Assembly: GCA_002841765.1 (NCBI GenBank)
Contig: PHAV01000008.1
Location: forward strand, 62,001 to 126,000
From: Deltaproteobacteria bacterium HGW-Deltaproteobacteria-4
GTDB taxonomy: Bacteria > Desulfobacterota > Desulfuromonadia > Desulfuromonadales > UBA2197
Length of the DNA stretch: 64,000 nt
Direction: 5' to 3'
Made by a program: the position numbers and the translations under genes. Shown piece after piece: positions 11,314 to 20,240 of the stretch (positions are counted from its first letter, which is position 1; each line of letters begins with the position of its first letter). The notes below the pieces were generated by a model. That model was not told the DNA's origin, searched no databases, and saw only the letters and a list, made by a program, of their open reading frames with translations.

Positions 11314-13110
11314 CTATTCGGCCGCAATCAAAGCGCCGTCCTGGATACGCAGCAGTACCGGCTTTTTCATACCATCGCCCAGGGGATCGAAGGCCAAGTC
11401 ACCGCTGACGGCGGGAAAATTCTTCACCTGCGCCAAGGCACTGCGCAGTTCGCTACGACTACGGATCTTCCCCCCTTCGAGGAGGGCGATAAGAAGGCGG
11501 GCGAGGTCATAACCCTGGGCTTCGAGAATGCTCGGTTCTTCCCCGTAGCGCTCGCCATAACGCGCCACAAAATCGCGAACGCGGGGCTGGTCGCTCCCCG
11601 CATAAAAGCCGACGGTAAAGATAGCGCCATCGACATAACGAGCGGAGCGTTCCAGCAGTTCAGGGCTATTCCAAGCGCTGGTCCCGAGGAGTTGAATATT
11701 TTCAACACCGTAATACGCCAGATAGGAAGCGATCAGGGCGACGCGTTCGCCAACGTCGGGGATAAAGAGGACATCAAACGGGAGAGGTGCGCTACGCACC
11801 ACCAATCGGCTCGACTCCTTGCTGTTAGTGTCGGGGATGGCAGGATTCTCCCCCTTGAGCAGCTTGATGGGTGTGCGGAAATCACTGTCCCTATCGCTGT
11901 AACTCTGCCGGGCGACCACCGTCCCGCCATGGCGACGGACAGCCTGACTAAAGAGATCGGCAAACTCCTGACCAAGACGATTGTCCGGAGCGAGGACAGC
12001 AAAACGCTTGCGCTTGCTGCCGGCGCTGGCGTAACGAACCAGGGTTTCGACCTGTTGGTGACTGGTGAGGGCCGTGCGGAAGACGTAATCGCCGATCTCC
12101 GGCACCCCCTCCTTCTGCGCCAAAGTCAGCAGGGGAATCTGTAACCTTTCCGCCTCGGCACCAGCGGCAACCGCGGCGCCGCCGGTCAAAGGGCCGATAA
12201 TCGCCATCACCCGCTCTTCATGGACGAGCGCGGCGACAGCGCGACGATTTTCTTCCGGATCGCTGCCGGCGTCACGCACCACAAAGGCAATCGGCTGCGC
12301 CTGGGGAGGGCGTTCAGCCAGAGCCATGTCGATTCCCCGCTGCACCGCCTCGCCAAAGGAAGCGAATCTGTCCTGCAAGGGAAGGATGACACCGACAGCG
12401 CGCCGCAGCCACACCCCCCCTTCGAGCGTATCGCGCATCTGCAAGGCTTCGTTGCGCCGGCAAAAAGGGAGACTCCCGTTCAGCGCTTCGCCAAGAAACT
12501 GGCGCGCCATGACTGTTTCACCTGCTTGCAAAGCGCGACGGGCTCGCTCCGTTTGCAGGTCGTAGCGGAGCGCAGTCGGCCCTGAGCGCCCGGCGAAGCT
12601 GCGAAGTTCGTCCGCACTGGCGCCCTGCAGTAACCCTTGTTCCTGATGACAAAGTTCTTCCCGCTCTGCCCCGACCGCCAGCGGCAGAGATTGTGCGATC
12701 ACCGTCAAAGCGTTGAATTTTTCCCCCTGCCCCTTCATCCCCTGGAGCAAAGCCTGCCATCGCTCCACGCGCTCCGGGGCTTCGAGAGTGCTTGGATCGA
12801 TCACTAAAAGGGTGGCGATCCCTTCCTTGACTGCCTGGCCGAGGGCAATCTGCGTTGCCACTACCCCGACGGTATCACCCGGCAACTGCTCGGCCGGCGG
12901 AATCCGTTCGAGCAGGAGGAGGGCCGCGTCCTTCTGTCCCTCACTGAGACAGATTTTTGCAATGCGGCGCAGCTCGGCACTTGCCACCGTTGCCACACTG
13001 CTTTGCGCCGCACCCTCAGCACAAAGGGATGTCGCCTGCCCTGATGCCGGGAGAAAAAGAGCGCACCCCAAGGCGAGACCTGCGAGGAAAAGACGCAGTG
13101 AGAGCATCAA
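11314..13110 (-). CDS. Periplasmic binding-fold protein (Leu/Ile/Val-binding or PBP-activator-like)
   Basis: A 598-residue exported protein. Residues 1-27 look like a signal peptide (LFLAGLALGCALFLPASG, then QAT). The middle is helical and alanine/glutamate-rich, perhaps TPR-like. From about residue 235 there is a type I periplasmic-binding fold: VGVILPLQDRFASFGEAVQ, MAIIGPLTGGAAVAAG and later QGYDLARLLIALLEGG. This layout resembles LpoA-like penicillin-binding-protein activators as well as amino-acid ABC receptors. It starts 12 bases after dnaJ, so it is probably the last gene of the heat-shock operon. Confidence 0.75.
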   Translation of the reverse strand: MMLSLRLFLAGLALGCALFLPASGQATSLCAEGAAQSSVATVASAELRRIAKICLSEGQKDAALLLLERIPPAEQLPGDTVGVVATQIALGQAVKEGIATLLVIDPSTLEAPERVERWQALLQGMKGQGEKFNALTVIAQSLPLAVGAEREELCHQEQGLLQGASADELRSFAGRSGPTALRYDLQTERARRALQAGETVMARQFLGEALNGSLPFCRRNEALQMRDTLEGGVWLRRAVGVILPLQDRFASFGEAVQRGIDMALAERPPQAQPIAFVVRDAGSDPEENRRAVAALVHEERVMAIIGPLTGGAAVAAGAEAERLQIPLLTLAQKEGVPEIGDYVFRTALTSHQQVETLVRYASAGSKRKRFAVLAPDNRLGQEFADLFSQAVRRHGGTVVARQSYSDRDSDFRTPIKLLKGENPAIPDTNSKESSRLVVRSAPLPFDVLFIPDVGERVALIASYLAYYGVENIQLLGTSAWNSPELLERSARYVDGAIFTVGFYAGSDQPRVRDFVARYGERYGEEPSILEAQGYDLARLLIALLEGGKIRSRSELRSALAQVKNFPAVSGDLAFDPLGDGMKKPVLLRIQDGALIAAE

Positions 13111-13122
13111 AGATTTCTCCTT

Positions 13123-14238
13123 TTAATCGAACATCTTCTTGACCTTGTCAAAGAAGCTCTTTTCCGAGGGACAAAGGCTCTCGCCCCCTTCACGGGAGAA
13201 CTCCTCAAGCAACTCCCGCTGCCGGGAGGTTAACTTGGTCGGGGTCTCGACGCGCAGCACGACGAGTTGATCGCCCCGCCCATAGCCCTGCAGACTGGGG
13301 AAACCCTTGCCCGTGAGTTTCAACGTCTTGCCTGACTGGGTACCGGCCGGGACTTTCATCCTCACCTTGCCATCGAGGGTCGGCACCTCCAGTTCGCAAC
13401 CGAGGGTCGCCTGCGGAAAGGAGATCGGCACTTCACAGATAACGTTCTGCCCTTGCCGCTCGAAGATGGCATGGGGCTTAACCTCAATGACGACATACAG
13501 GTCACCGGGGGGGCCGCCCTGCACGCCACTCTCCCCTTCGCCGCTGAGTTTGAGGCGGCTGCCGGTCTCGACGCCGGCGGGAATCTTCAGCGACAGGGTG
13601 TGGGTGGCGCGCACCCGACCGGTGCCCCGGCAATCGGGACAGGGCGATTCGATAATTTTACCGGTGCCGCGACATTCATGGCAGGGCCGGGCCATGGTGA
13701 AGAAACCCTGCTGGAAGCGAACCTGGCCGCTGCCGCGACAGGTGTTGCAGGTCTTGGCGCTCGTCCCTTTTTTGGCTCCGGAGCCGCTACAGGTTCCACA
13801 GCTCTCCTGCCGCGGGATCTGCAGCTTGGTTTCGGTGCCAAAAGCCGCTTCGTCAAAGGTGACTTTGAGGTTGTAGCGAAGATCATCACCACGCTGACCG
13901 CGCTGATTACTACTCCGTCCGCGCTGGCCGCCACCGCCGAAGATATCCCCGAAAATATCACCAAAAATATCTTCAAACCCGGCGCCGCCGCTGTAACCGC
14001 CCCCTTGGGACTCGACACCGGCATGACCATACTGATCGTAGGCGGCCCGTTTCTGAGCGTCAGAGAGAACGGAATAGGCTTCCGTCAGCTCCTTGAACTT
14101 GTCTTCCGCCGCCTTATCCCCCGGGTTTTTATCCGGATGGTACTTGATCGCCAGCTTGCGGTAAGCCTTTTTAATCTCGGTCTCGCTGGCGTTTTTGTTC
14201 ACCTCGAGAATTTCGTAATAATCGCGTTTTTCTGCCAA
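13123..14238 (-). CDS. dnaJ: Chaperone DnaJ
   Basis: A full-length 371-residue type I Hsp40. The order is J-domain with HPD at residues 34-36, a Gly/Phe-rich linker (about 75-120), four CxxCxGxG zinc repeats (from CGTCSGSG to CPDCRGTG), and the C-terminal substrate-binding domains. It stimulates DnaK ATPase and delivers substrates. It follows dnaK, with a strong hairpin in the gap. Confidence 0.97.
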   Translation of the reverse strand: MAEKRDYYEILEVNKNASETEIKKAYRKLAIKYHPDKNPGDKAAEDKFKELTEAYSVLSDAQKRAAYDQYGHAGVESQGGGYSGGAGFEDIFGDIFGDIFGGGGQRGRSSNQRGQRGDDLRYNLKVTFDEAAFGTETKLQIPRQESCGTCSGSGAKKGTSAKTCNTCRGSGQVRFQQGFFTMARPCHECRGTGKIIESPCPDCRGTGRVRATHTLSLKIPAGVETGSRLKLSGEGESGVQGGPPGDLYVVIEVKPHAIFERQGQNVICEVPISFPQATLGCELEVPTLDGKVRMKVPAGTQSGKTLKLTGKGFPSLQGYGRGDQLVVLRVETPTKLTSRQRELLEEFSREGGESLCPSEKSFFDKVKKMFD

Positions 14239-14274
14239 AGGAGGGGTCCTCTTCTCGTTCTATGGAATGCAAAC

Positions 14275-14298
14275 AGGGGCGCAGCAGGCTGCGCCCCT
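14275..14298 (-). terminator. Hairpin between dnaK and dnaJ
   Basis: A perfect 11-bp stem (AGGGGCGCAGC pairing with GCTGCGCCCCT, two-base loop) followed on the minus strand by TGTTT. It may be a partial terminator or an mRNA processing/stability hairpin that lowers dnaJ output relative to dnaK. The short T run makes full termination unlikely. Confidence 0.6.
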
Positions 14299-14319
14299 CA
14301 GCGTCATAAGATTTTCTGC

Positions 14320-16218
14320 TTACTTCTTATCTTTATCGACTTCTTCGTATTCGGCTTCCACGACCTTCTCGTCGCCGCCCTCGGCCTCTGGCTCGGCGCC
14401 GGCGCTCTGCGCCTGCTCCTGCGCATACATCGCTTCAGCGAGTTTGTGCGCCGACTGCGCCAGGGCTTCGCTCTTGCTCTTGATCGCTTCGGCGTCTTCG
14501 CCTTCCATGGCGGTCTTCACTTCGGCAATCGCCGCTTCAATCGCTGCCCGGGTCGCTTCATCGACCTTGTCGCCATGCTCTTTCAGCGCCTTCTCCGTCG
14601 AATAGACCAGGCCGTCGGCATGGTTGCGCGCCTCGATCACTTCCCGCTTTTTGCGGTCCTCGTCGGCATGCGCCTCGGCGTCGCGCACCATCTTTTCGAC
14701 TTCTTCCTTGGACAGCCCCGAGGAAGAAGTAATACGGATCGACTGCTCCTTGCCGGTGCCGAGATCCTTGGCCCCGACATGGACGATACCATTGGCATCG
14801 ATATCGAAGGTGACCTCGATCTGCGGAACCCCACGCGGCGCCGGAACGATGCCGCTCAGCTCAAAGTTGCCGAGAGTTTTGTTGTCACGTGCAAACTCGC
14901 GCTCTCCCTGGAGGACATGCACTGAGACTGCCGGCTGATTATCCGAGGCGGTCGAGAAGACCTGGCTCTTCTTGCAAGGGATGGTGGTATTCTTCTCAAT
15001 CAGCTTGGTCAGAACCCCGCCGAGGGTCTCGATGCCAAGGGAGAGGGGGGTGACGTCGAGGAGGAGAACATCCTTGACATCGCCGCGCAAGACGCCGCCC
15101 TGAATCGCCGCGCCGATAGCGACGACTTCATCCGGATTGACCCCCTTGCTCGGAGCTTTACCGAAGATTTCCTGCACGCGTTTCTGCACGGCCGGCATAC
15201 GGGTCATGCCGCCGACGAGGATGACTTCATCGATCTCGGAGGCAGTGAGCCCGGCATCTTTCAGGGCGATCTTGCAGGGCTCGACGAGCTGGTCGAGGAG
15301 GCCGGCACAGATACTTTCGAGTTTGGCCCGGGTCAATTTGACGAGCAAATGCTTCGGACCGGTGGCATCGGCGGTGATAAAGGGGAGATTGACTTCGGTC
15401 TCCATCGACGAAGAGAGTTCGCACTTGGCCTTCTCCGCCCCTTCTTTCAAGCGCTGCAGTGCCATCTTGTCGGTGCGCAGATTGATCCCCTGCTCGCGCT
15501 TGAACTCGTCGGCAACATAATCGATGATCACCTGGTCAAAGTCTTCGCCACCAAGAAAGGTGTCGCCGTTGGTCGATTTGACCTCGAAGACGCCGTCGCC
15601 GAGTTCAAGGATCGAGACGTCAAAGGTGCCGCCACCAAGGTCAAAGACCGCGATCTTCTCTTCCTTCTTCTTATCGAGACCGTAAGCGAGGGCAGCAGCA
15701 GTCGGCTCGTTAATGATGCGCAGAACATTGAGACCGGCGATCTTACCGGCATCCTTGGTCGCCTGGCGCTGCGAATCGTTGAAGTAGGCGGGGACGGTGA
15801 TGACCGCGTCGGTGACGGTCTCGCCAAGGTAATCTTCAGCGGTCTGCTTCATCTTCATCAGGACCATTGCCGAGATCTCCGGCGGGCTGTACTTCTTGCC
15901 GCGCACATCGATCCAGGCATCGCCGTTGTCGGCCTTGATGATATGGAAGGGGCTGATCTTGATATCCTTCTGCACCGCTTCGGTATCGTACTTGCGGCCG
16001 ATCAGCCGCTTGATGGCAAAGAGGGTATTTTCCGGATTGGTGACTGCCTGGCGCTTGGCCTGCTGGCCGACGAGACGTTCGCCGCTTTCGGTAAAGGCGA
16101 TCATCGACGGGGTGGTTCTTGCCCCTTCGGCATTGGCAATGACGATCGGCTCGCCGCCTTCCATGACGCAGACACACGAGTTGGTGGTGCCGAGGTCGAT
16201 TCCGATAACTTTAGACAT
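14320..16218 (-). CDS. dnaK: Chaperone DnaK (Hsp70)
   Basis: A 632-residue Hsp70. The N-terminal ATPase begins [18 protein letters not shown], with the second phosphate loop [14 protein letters not shown] and the adenosine motif [14 protein letters not shown]. The substrate-binding domain follows, and the C-terminus is acidic and ends [10 protein letters not shown], the usual Gram-negative tail. It sits between grpE and dnaJ in an HrcA-controlled operon. Confidence 0.98.
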   Translation of the reverse strand: MSKVIGIDLGTTNSCVCVMEGGEPIVIANAEGARTTPSMIAFTESGERLVGQQAKRQAVTNPENTLFAIKRLIGRKYDTEAVQKDIKISPFHIIKADNGDAWIDVRGKKYSPPEISAMVLMKMKQTAEDYLGETVTDAVITVPAYFNDSQRQATKDAGKIAGLNVLRIINEPTAAALAYGLDKKKEEKIAVFDLGGGTFDVSILELGDGVFEVKSTNGDTFLGGEDFDQVIIDYVADEFKREQGINLRTDKMALQRLKEGAEKAKCELSSSMETEVNLPFITADATGPKHLLVKLTRAKLESICAGLLDQLVEPCKIALKDAGLTASEIDEVILVGGMTRMPAVQKRVQEIFGKAPSKGVNPDEVVAIGAAIQGGVLRGDVKDVLLLDVTPLSLGIETLGGVLTKLIEKNTTIPCKKSQVFSTASDNQPAVSVHVLQGEREFARDNKTLGNFELSGIVPAPRGVPQIEVTFDIDANGIVHVGAKDLGTGKEQSIRITSSSGLSKEEVEKMVRDAEAHADEDRKKREVIEARNHADGLVYSTEKALKEHGDKVDEATRAAIEAAIAEVKTAMEGEDAEAIKSKSEALAQSAHKLAEAMYAQEQAQSAGAEPEAEGGDEKVVEAEYEEVDKDKK

Positions 16219-16270
16219 GATTCAATCTCCTTGTTGAGGTAACAGATGCTTTTAAGGGGTTATTTGGATA

Positions 16271-16861
16271 TTATTCTTCGCTCGCTGCCGGCGTTGCCGG
16301 GGCTTTGGCGATCAGCACCATTGCCGGGCGCAACAGACGGTCATTGAGCAGGTAGCCTTTTTGCAGGAGTTGGACGACAGTATTCGGCGGCTGATCGGCG
16401 CTCTCGATCTGTCCCATCGCTTCATGGCGTGCAGGATCGAAGGACTCGCCGACCGCCTCTATCGCCACGACATTGAACTTCTCCAGCACCTTGCCGAACT
16501 GTCCCAGGGTCAACTCTACCCCTTGCAGCAGACCGGTCTCGCCGTCCGTCGCCGTATGCTGCAACGCTCGCTCCAGGTTATCGATGACCGGCAAAAGCTC
16601 ACGAAGGATAGTCTCGTTCGAAAACTTTAACAGATCTTCCTTCTCGCGCTGTGCCCGCTTGCGATAATTATCAAGATCGGCACGGGCGCGCAGGTAGTGA
16701 TCGCGATTCTCCAGAGCTTCGGCCTGCGCGGCAGCAAGCTGCTCGGTCAATTCCTGACAGCAGGCCTCGGAGCCAGCACCAGCATCCTCGGCGGCTTCCA
16801 CTCCTTCCACGGCCGTCTCAGCAGTGGACTCTTCTTCTTTCTTCTCTTTCTTTTTAAACAC
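16271..16861 (-). CDS. grpE: Nucleotide exchange factor GrpE
   Basis: A 196-residue DnaK cofactor. The start is a GTG at 16861 (MFKKKEKKEEES), with AGGAG six to seven bases upstream. The frame open to 16987 overlaps hrcA and is not credible. The acidic N-terminus, a coiled coil (about residues 50-95) and the conserved core GVELTLGQFGKVLEKFNV and FDPARHEAMG identify it. It lies 25 bases after hrcA. Confidence 0.95.
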   Translation of the reverse strand: MFKKKEKKEEESTAETAVEGVEAAEDAGAGSEACCQELTEQLAAAQAEALENRDHYLRARADLDNYRKRAQREKEDLLKFSNETILRELLPVIDNLERALQHTATDGETGLLQGVELTLGQFGKVLEKFNVVAIEAVGESFDPARHEAMGQIESADQPPNTVVQLLQKGYLLNDRLLRPAMVLIAKAPATPAASEE

Positions 16862-16886
16862 GCTACTCTCCTGTGTTGGGCGGGAT

Positions 16887-17930
16887 CTATTGATATTCTT
16901 CTTCGAGGAGCTGACTGACGATCCGCGCCGTGTAATCGACAATCGGGATAACCTGCCCATAGGGCATGCGGCTCGGGCCGATAACACCCAGGGAGCCGAT
17001 CGTCCCTTCCCGCGTTTCGTAGGTGGCGGTCACCAGCGAACAGCCGGCAATGGCGCTGTGACTGGTTTCATTGCCGATAAAGATCTGAATGCCGTGCGCC
17101 CGGCGACTGCGATCAAGCAGGTCGACGAGTTGACTCTTTTGTTCAAAGACGCGGTAAAGCTGCCGCATCCGTTCAACATCGGCAAACTCGGGCTGATCCA
17201 GGATGTTGCTCGTCCCCTCGATATAGACCCGGTCATTTTCATCCTCCCCGGCCAGGGCCTGACCGGAAAGGGCAAGGGCGCGCTGCTGCAGGTCGTCATG
17301 CTCGATCTTGGCCTGCGCCATCTCCGCCGCAATCTTTTCGCGCACTGCATCGAGTGGCAAACCGTTCATGACCCGGTTGAGGTAGTTGGTCATCTGCTCC
17401 AGCGTCGCTGCCGGCAGGTTGATCCCGGTCTCGATGATCTTGTTCTGCACCTCCCCGGAACGACTGACAAAGATCACCAGCACCCGCCCGGGAGCGAGGG
17501 GGACAAAATCGATATGACGAAAGACCGTCGCTTCGACGCGGGGTGCCATCACTATTCCGGCATAACGGGACAACCGGGACAGGGACTTGACAGCTTCACG
17601 CAGAACCTCATCAATGCGCCGGTCGCTGGAAACATACTGCCGCTCGATCCGCTCCCGTTCCTCCGCCTTGAGCGGCCGCAGCTGCAACAGGGTATCGACA
17701 TAAAAGCGATAGCCCTTGTCCGTGGGGATGCGGCCGGCCGAAGCGTGCGGCGACGCTAGATACCCCATCCCCTCGAGATCAGCCATAACATTGCGCACTG
17801 TGGCCGGCGAGAGACCCATCTGATGACGACAGCTGACCGACTTCGAGCCAACCGGTTCGGCGGAAGCGATATAATCCTCGACAATAGCTTCCAGGATCTT
17901 GCGGCTGCGTTCATTCATCGCGATCGTCAT
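16887..17930 (-). CDS. hrcA: Heat-inducible transcription repressor HrcA
   Basis: A 347-residue repressor that binds CIRCE and is kept active by GroEL. The N-terminal winged helix (RSRKILEAIVEDYIASAEPV, PVGSKSVS, LSPATVRNVMADLEGMGYL) is followed by the conserved SAGRIPTDKGYRFYVD and a GAF-like domain. The start at 17930 (MTIAMNERS) or four codons later fits homologues. A frame to 18104 would include the CIRCE site and promoter. Confidence 0.95.
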   Translation of the reverse strand: MTIAMNERSRKILEAIVEDYIASAEPVGSKSVSCRHQMGLSPATVRNVMADLEGMGYLASPHASAGRIPTDKGYRFYVDTLLQLRPLKAEERERIERQYVSSDRRIDEVLREAVKSLSRLSRYAGIVMAPRVEATVFRHIDFVPLAPGRVLVIFVSRSGEVQNKIIETGINLPAATLEQMTNYLNRVMNGLPLDAVREKIAAEMAQAKIEHDDLQQRALALSGQALAGEDENDRVYIEGTSNILDQPEFADVERMRQLYRVFEQKSQLVDLLDRSRRAHGIQIFIGNETSHSAIAGCSLVTATYETREGTIGSLGVIGPSRMPYGQVIPIVDYTARIVSQLLEEEYQ

Positions 17931-17990
17931 GGCGGGGCTCTTATCCCTTGAAAAACTTAAAAGCCGGAGACGGTGGCTCCAGCCCAAGAC

Positions 17991-18017
17991 TTGGCACTCG
18001 ACAAGGGTGAGTGCTAC
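17991..18017 (-). promoter_or_regulatory. CIRCE operator for HrcA
   Basis: TTGGCACTC, nine bases, GAGTGCTAC: a near-perfect match to the CIRCE consensus TTAGCACTC-N9-GAGTGCTAA. It lies just downstream of the -10 box and 60 bases before hrcA, so HrcA should repress its own operon. Confidence 0.95.
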
Positions 18018-18024
18018 GGGGCAC

Positions 18025-18053
18025 AACTTAACAACGGGATTTCCCTTTGTCAA
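18025..18053 (-). promoter_or_regulatory. Sigma-70-type promoter of the hrcA operon
   Basis: On the minus strand, TTGACA (18053-18048) is followed after exactly 17 bases by TAAGTT (18030-18025). The CIRCE palindrome begins eight bases beyond the -10, the usual place for HrcA repression. Confidence 0.8.
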
Positions 18054-18310
18054 GGGGAGGAATGCAGCATAAAAGTATGGGTACTTTACTGACCAGGAGA
18101 GCAAATCCTATGGGTCCGAAACCTTTTGCACCGACCAACCGACCAAGACAGGATACTTGTCATCAAACTAAAGAACATTTATTTATCAGTTGCTTACGAG
18201 AACTTGACAAGTTCCCGCGAAGCGTTACAAGTAAAGACGAGCATTGAAAGACAGTCGCCCCTCTCGGGTGTTGGGTGGTCACGCAAACCATCGAAAAAGG
18301 AGAAAGATAA

Positions 18311-18808
18311 ATGAGATATATCGTCACAACCACTGCCATGGCCTTCATTGGCTGCCTCTTCACCGCAGGACTGGTATTGGCCGCGGGTATGAGCTCGCAG
18401 ATGGAAAAAGAGCAGCAGTCCGGTAGCGCCGCTGAAACCATGCAGCCGCACCAGCAGGTAACTGCCCTGAATCTGGACGAAAAAAAGGTCAGTGAACTGC
18501 AAAAAGCTTTAAATGAAAAGGGCTTCGCGGTGGGAGCGGTGGACGGCATTATCGGCCCAAGGACCATGGGCGCCATCCGCAACTTCCAGAGTCATGAAGG
18601 CTTGACAGCAACGGGTCAGCCTGACCAGCAGACACTCAAGGCTCTTGGTCTCGAAGTAGGACAGCAGGAATTCATGGGAGTGTCGCCGGAATTCGGCGAA
18701 GAGAGACAGCAACAGTATCAACCTGAGAGAATGCCAATGAAGCCAATGAAGCCAATGGAGCGGATGGAGCAAGAGCCGCAGAGCCCCGGCGCCACGGAAA
18801 ACAAATAA
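18311..18808 (+). CDS. Secreted peptidoglycan-binding domain protein
   Basis: A 165-residue protein with an N-terminal signal peptide (cleavage probably after VLAAG, about residue 25). One PG_binding_1 domain covers about residues 55-113 (VSELQKALNEKGF, VDGIIGPRTMGAIRNFQ, GLTATGQPDQQTLKALGL). The C-terminal tail is low-complexity, rich in Met, Pro, Gln and Lys (repeats of MKPMKPME). It has a good ribosome site (AAGGAG) and its own terminator. A role at the cell wall is likely; no catalytic domain is present. Confidence 0.85.
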   Translation: MRYIVTTTAMAFIGCLFTAGLVLAAGMSSQMEKEQQSGSAAETMQPHQQVTALNLDEKKVSELQKALNEKGFAVGAVDGIIGPRTMGAIRNFQSHEGLTATGQPDQQTLKALGLEVGQQEFMGVSPEFGEERQQQYQPERMPMKPMKPMERMEQEPQSPGATENK

Positions 18809-18841
18809 CCCGGAAACCAGACAGACCACCCATTAAATTTT

Positions 18842-18869
18842 GCCAGGATGAAATACTCCTGGCTTTTTT
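18842..18869 (+). terminator. Rho-independent terminator after the PG-binding gene
   Basis: GCCAGGA, an eight-base loop, TCCTGGC, then six Ts. It also lies at the 3' end of the convergent gene and could serve both. Confidence 0.85.
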
Positions 18870-18877
18870 CTGTCCAA

Positions 18878-19747
18878 TTACGGCTGAAGATTGGCCAGAG
18901 ACATCATCTCCCGGTCCGCGAGTATGACCCGGGGGACGATGACCGTCACTCCGACCTCTTGGGCCATCAGGTCCAAATCTTCACGATAATCCTGAAAACC
19001 GCTGGCGCCGAGGGGCGGAGCGTAGACCTCTATTCTTTCCGTCTTGAGAAATTTTATCATCTCATCAAGGTGCGTCACTCCGATGGTCAGAATCGCCCGG
19101 GGTTGCGCGATATGGCCTTGGCGATACTCAGCATTGATGACGGCGGGAATCTTTTGCAGGATGGCTGCGGAACGACGCTCCTGCAGGTATCCAAGCTCCA
19201 GGCCAAAGGGAGCAAGGAAACGGTTGCCACTTTTCAGGTTGGAGAGGAGGAACTCCCTGACATTACGATACAAATCCCTGTCCTCGACCTGGTGCAGGGC
19301 AATTCCGTAATTCCTGTGCAGCAGCAGATCAGCATTGATAAAAGTCGATGTATCGGCCAGGGCCTCTTCCAAAGTCGGATCGTCGTGCCGGACGATCGCA
19401 TCGGGGATTCCCGTCCGCTCCTGCCGGCCGAAGAACCCTTCGGGAAGGAGGAGTTCGACCTGATGTTGCCGGATGAGCCATTCCGCTATCCGGTAAGTCT
19501 GGATCTGAGCTGGAACGGTATGGCTGCCATTCTCCCCGGAGGCGGAGCTGCGATGGCTGTTGCCGATGATAAAAAGCTGAATGTTACTCGCGGTATTTTT
19601 TTGATAAACGATTTTCCCGAGTTCGCCGGGGAGTCCGGCGGCATCGGCAAATCCGGAGGCCGCCTTCAGGGAGGAGGAAGCTGCCCAGGAAGTTCCGCCC
19701 CCCCAAAAGTGGATAGCCAGCAGGACGAAAAGAGTCGAAACGATCAT
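18878..19747 (-). CDS. Exported TIKI/TraB-superfamily-like protein of unknown function
   Basis: About 289 residues from the chosen ATG. It starts with a hydrophobic segment (MIVSTLFVLLAIHFW) likely to be a signal or anchor. Three features resemble the TIKI/TraB/ChaN fold: an N-terminal IIGNSHR, an acidic VELLLPEGFFG and a C-terminal ILTIGVTHLDEM. This would be a metal-dependent hydrolase-like or haem-binding domain, at low to moderate certainty. The frame is open to an ATG at 19858, but that start falls inside a GEMM riboswitch, so a downstream start is preferred. No clear ribosome site precedes 19747, so the exact start is unsure. Expression is probably controlled by a cyclic dinucleotide. 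Confidence 0.6.
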   Translation of the reverse strand: MIVSTLFVLLAIHFWGGGTSWAASSSLKAASGFADAAGLPGELGKIVYQKNTASNIQLFIIGNSHRSSASGENGSHTVPAQIQTYRIAEWLIRQHQVELLLPEGFFGRQERTGIPDAIVRHDDPTLEEALADTSTFINADLLLHRNYGIALHQVEDRDLYRNVREFLLSNLKSGNRFLAPFGLELGYLQERRSAAILQKIPAVINAEYRQGHIAQPRAILTIGVTHLDEMIKFLKTERIEVYAPPLGASGFQDYREDLDLMAQEVGVTVIVPRVILADREMMSLANLQP

Positions 19748-19835
19748 GGAGAGAGGGGAAGTGTTGAGCTTTACGTCGCTATTCGACCCGGAACTGGTCC
19801 GGGAGAACTGGAGATTGGTAAAAATGTCAGGTAGC

Positions 19836-19928
19836 ATCTCTGGTAATCCCGCCGCCATGGGGGTACTAACCCTTTAGACCGGTGACTTTGCGCCTCCACC
19901 TTTCGATGGATTTGCCTTTTTCAGATTC
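19836..19928 (-). promoter_or_regulatory. GEMM-I (cyclic-di-GMP class I) riboswitch
   Basis: On the minus strand the conserved core is clear. AAAAAGGCAAA leads into a helix capped by a GAAA tetraloop (TCCATCGAAAGGTGGA), then GGCGCAAAGTCACCGGTCTAA, a second helix, and a closing GGGATTACCAGAG. Aligned by eye to the Vibrio Vc2 aptamer, the tetraloop helix has the same length, and the residue matching G20 is G, the c-di-GMP type; cGAMP-selective Geobacter variants carry A there. A CCCGGA/TCCGGG hairpin lies between the aptamer and the gene and may be part of the expression platform. Confidence 0.88.
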
Positions 19929-20240
19929 ATATCGGAAGTCTGTTCTTTTCCTTAAACTTCGTATCTAATATGCCCGAAAACTTTCGTGCGAGTCAATGCC
20001 CTGTAGAATTATTTCTTATTATTTTTCAGCAACTTATGATTAATAAAAACTCCTCTACGCTGAAATGAATCCAAACTGACCATATTTATTGACTGGATTT
20101 TATGTAAATGATTTCAAAATCCGTACGCAACCGGCTACAATATCGCCTTTATCTTTTCCGGGCGGGCTGCTTTTTTTGCCTCCCCTCACCTCTTTTTTTG
20201 CTGTCACCCATCCAGGCAGTGAATCACAAAGGTCTCGCTG
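19929..20240. other. AT-rich intergenic region without a gene
   Basis: About 310 bases between the divergent riboswitch-controlled gene and the antiporter gene. No credible coding frame, tRNA or repeat was seen. It must hold promoters in both directions; a TTGACT at about 20090 is a possible -35 for the antiporter. Confidence 0.5.

Noticed and set aside
14238-14925. Long plus-strand frames opposite dnaJ and dnaK
   Set aside because: They are antisense shadows of highly conserved chaperone genes in GC-rich DNA, with no ribosome sites.
19836-19928. cGAMP-type (GEMM-Ib) reading of the riboswitch
   Set aside because: By manual alignment the selectivity position is G, not A, so c-di-GMP is the better prediction; ligand tests would settle it.
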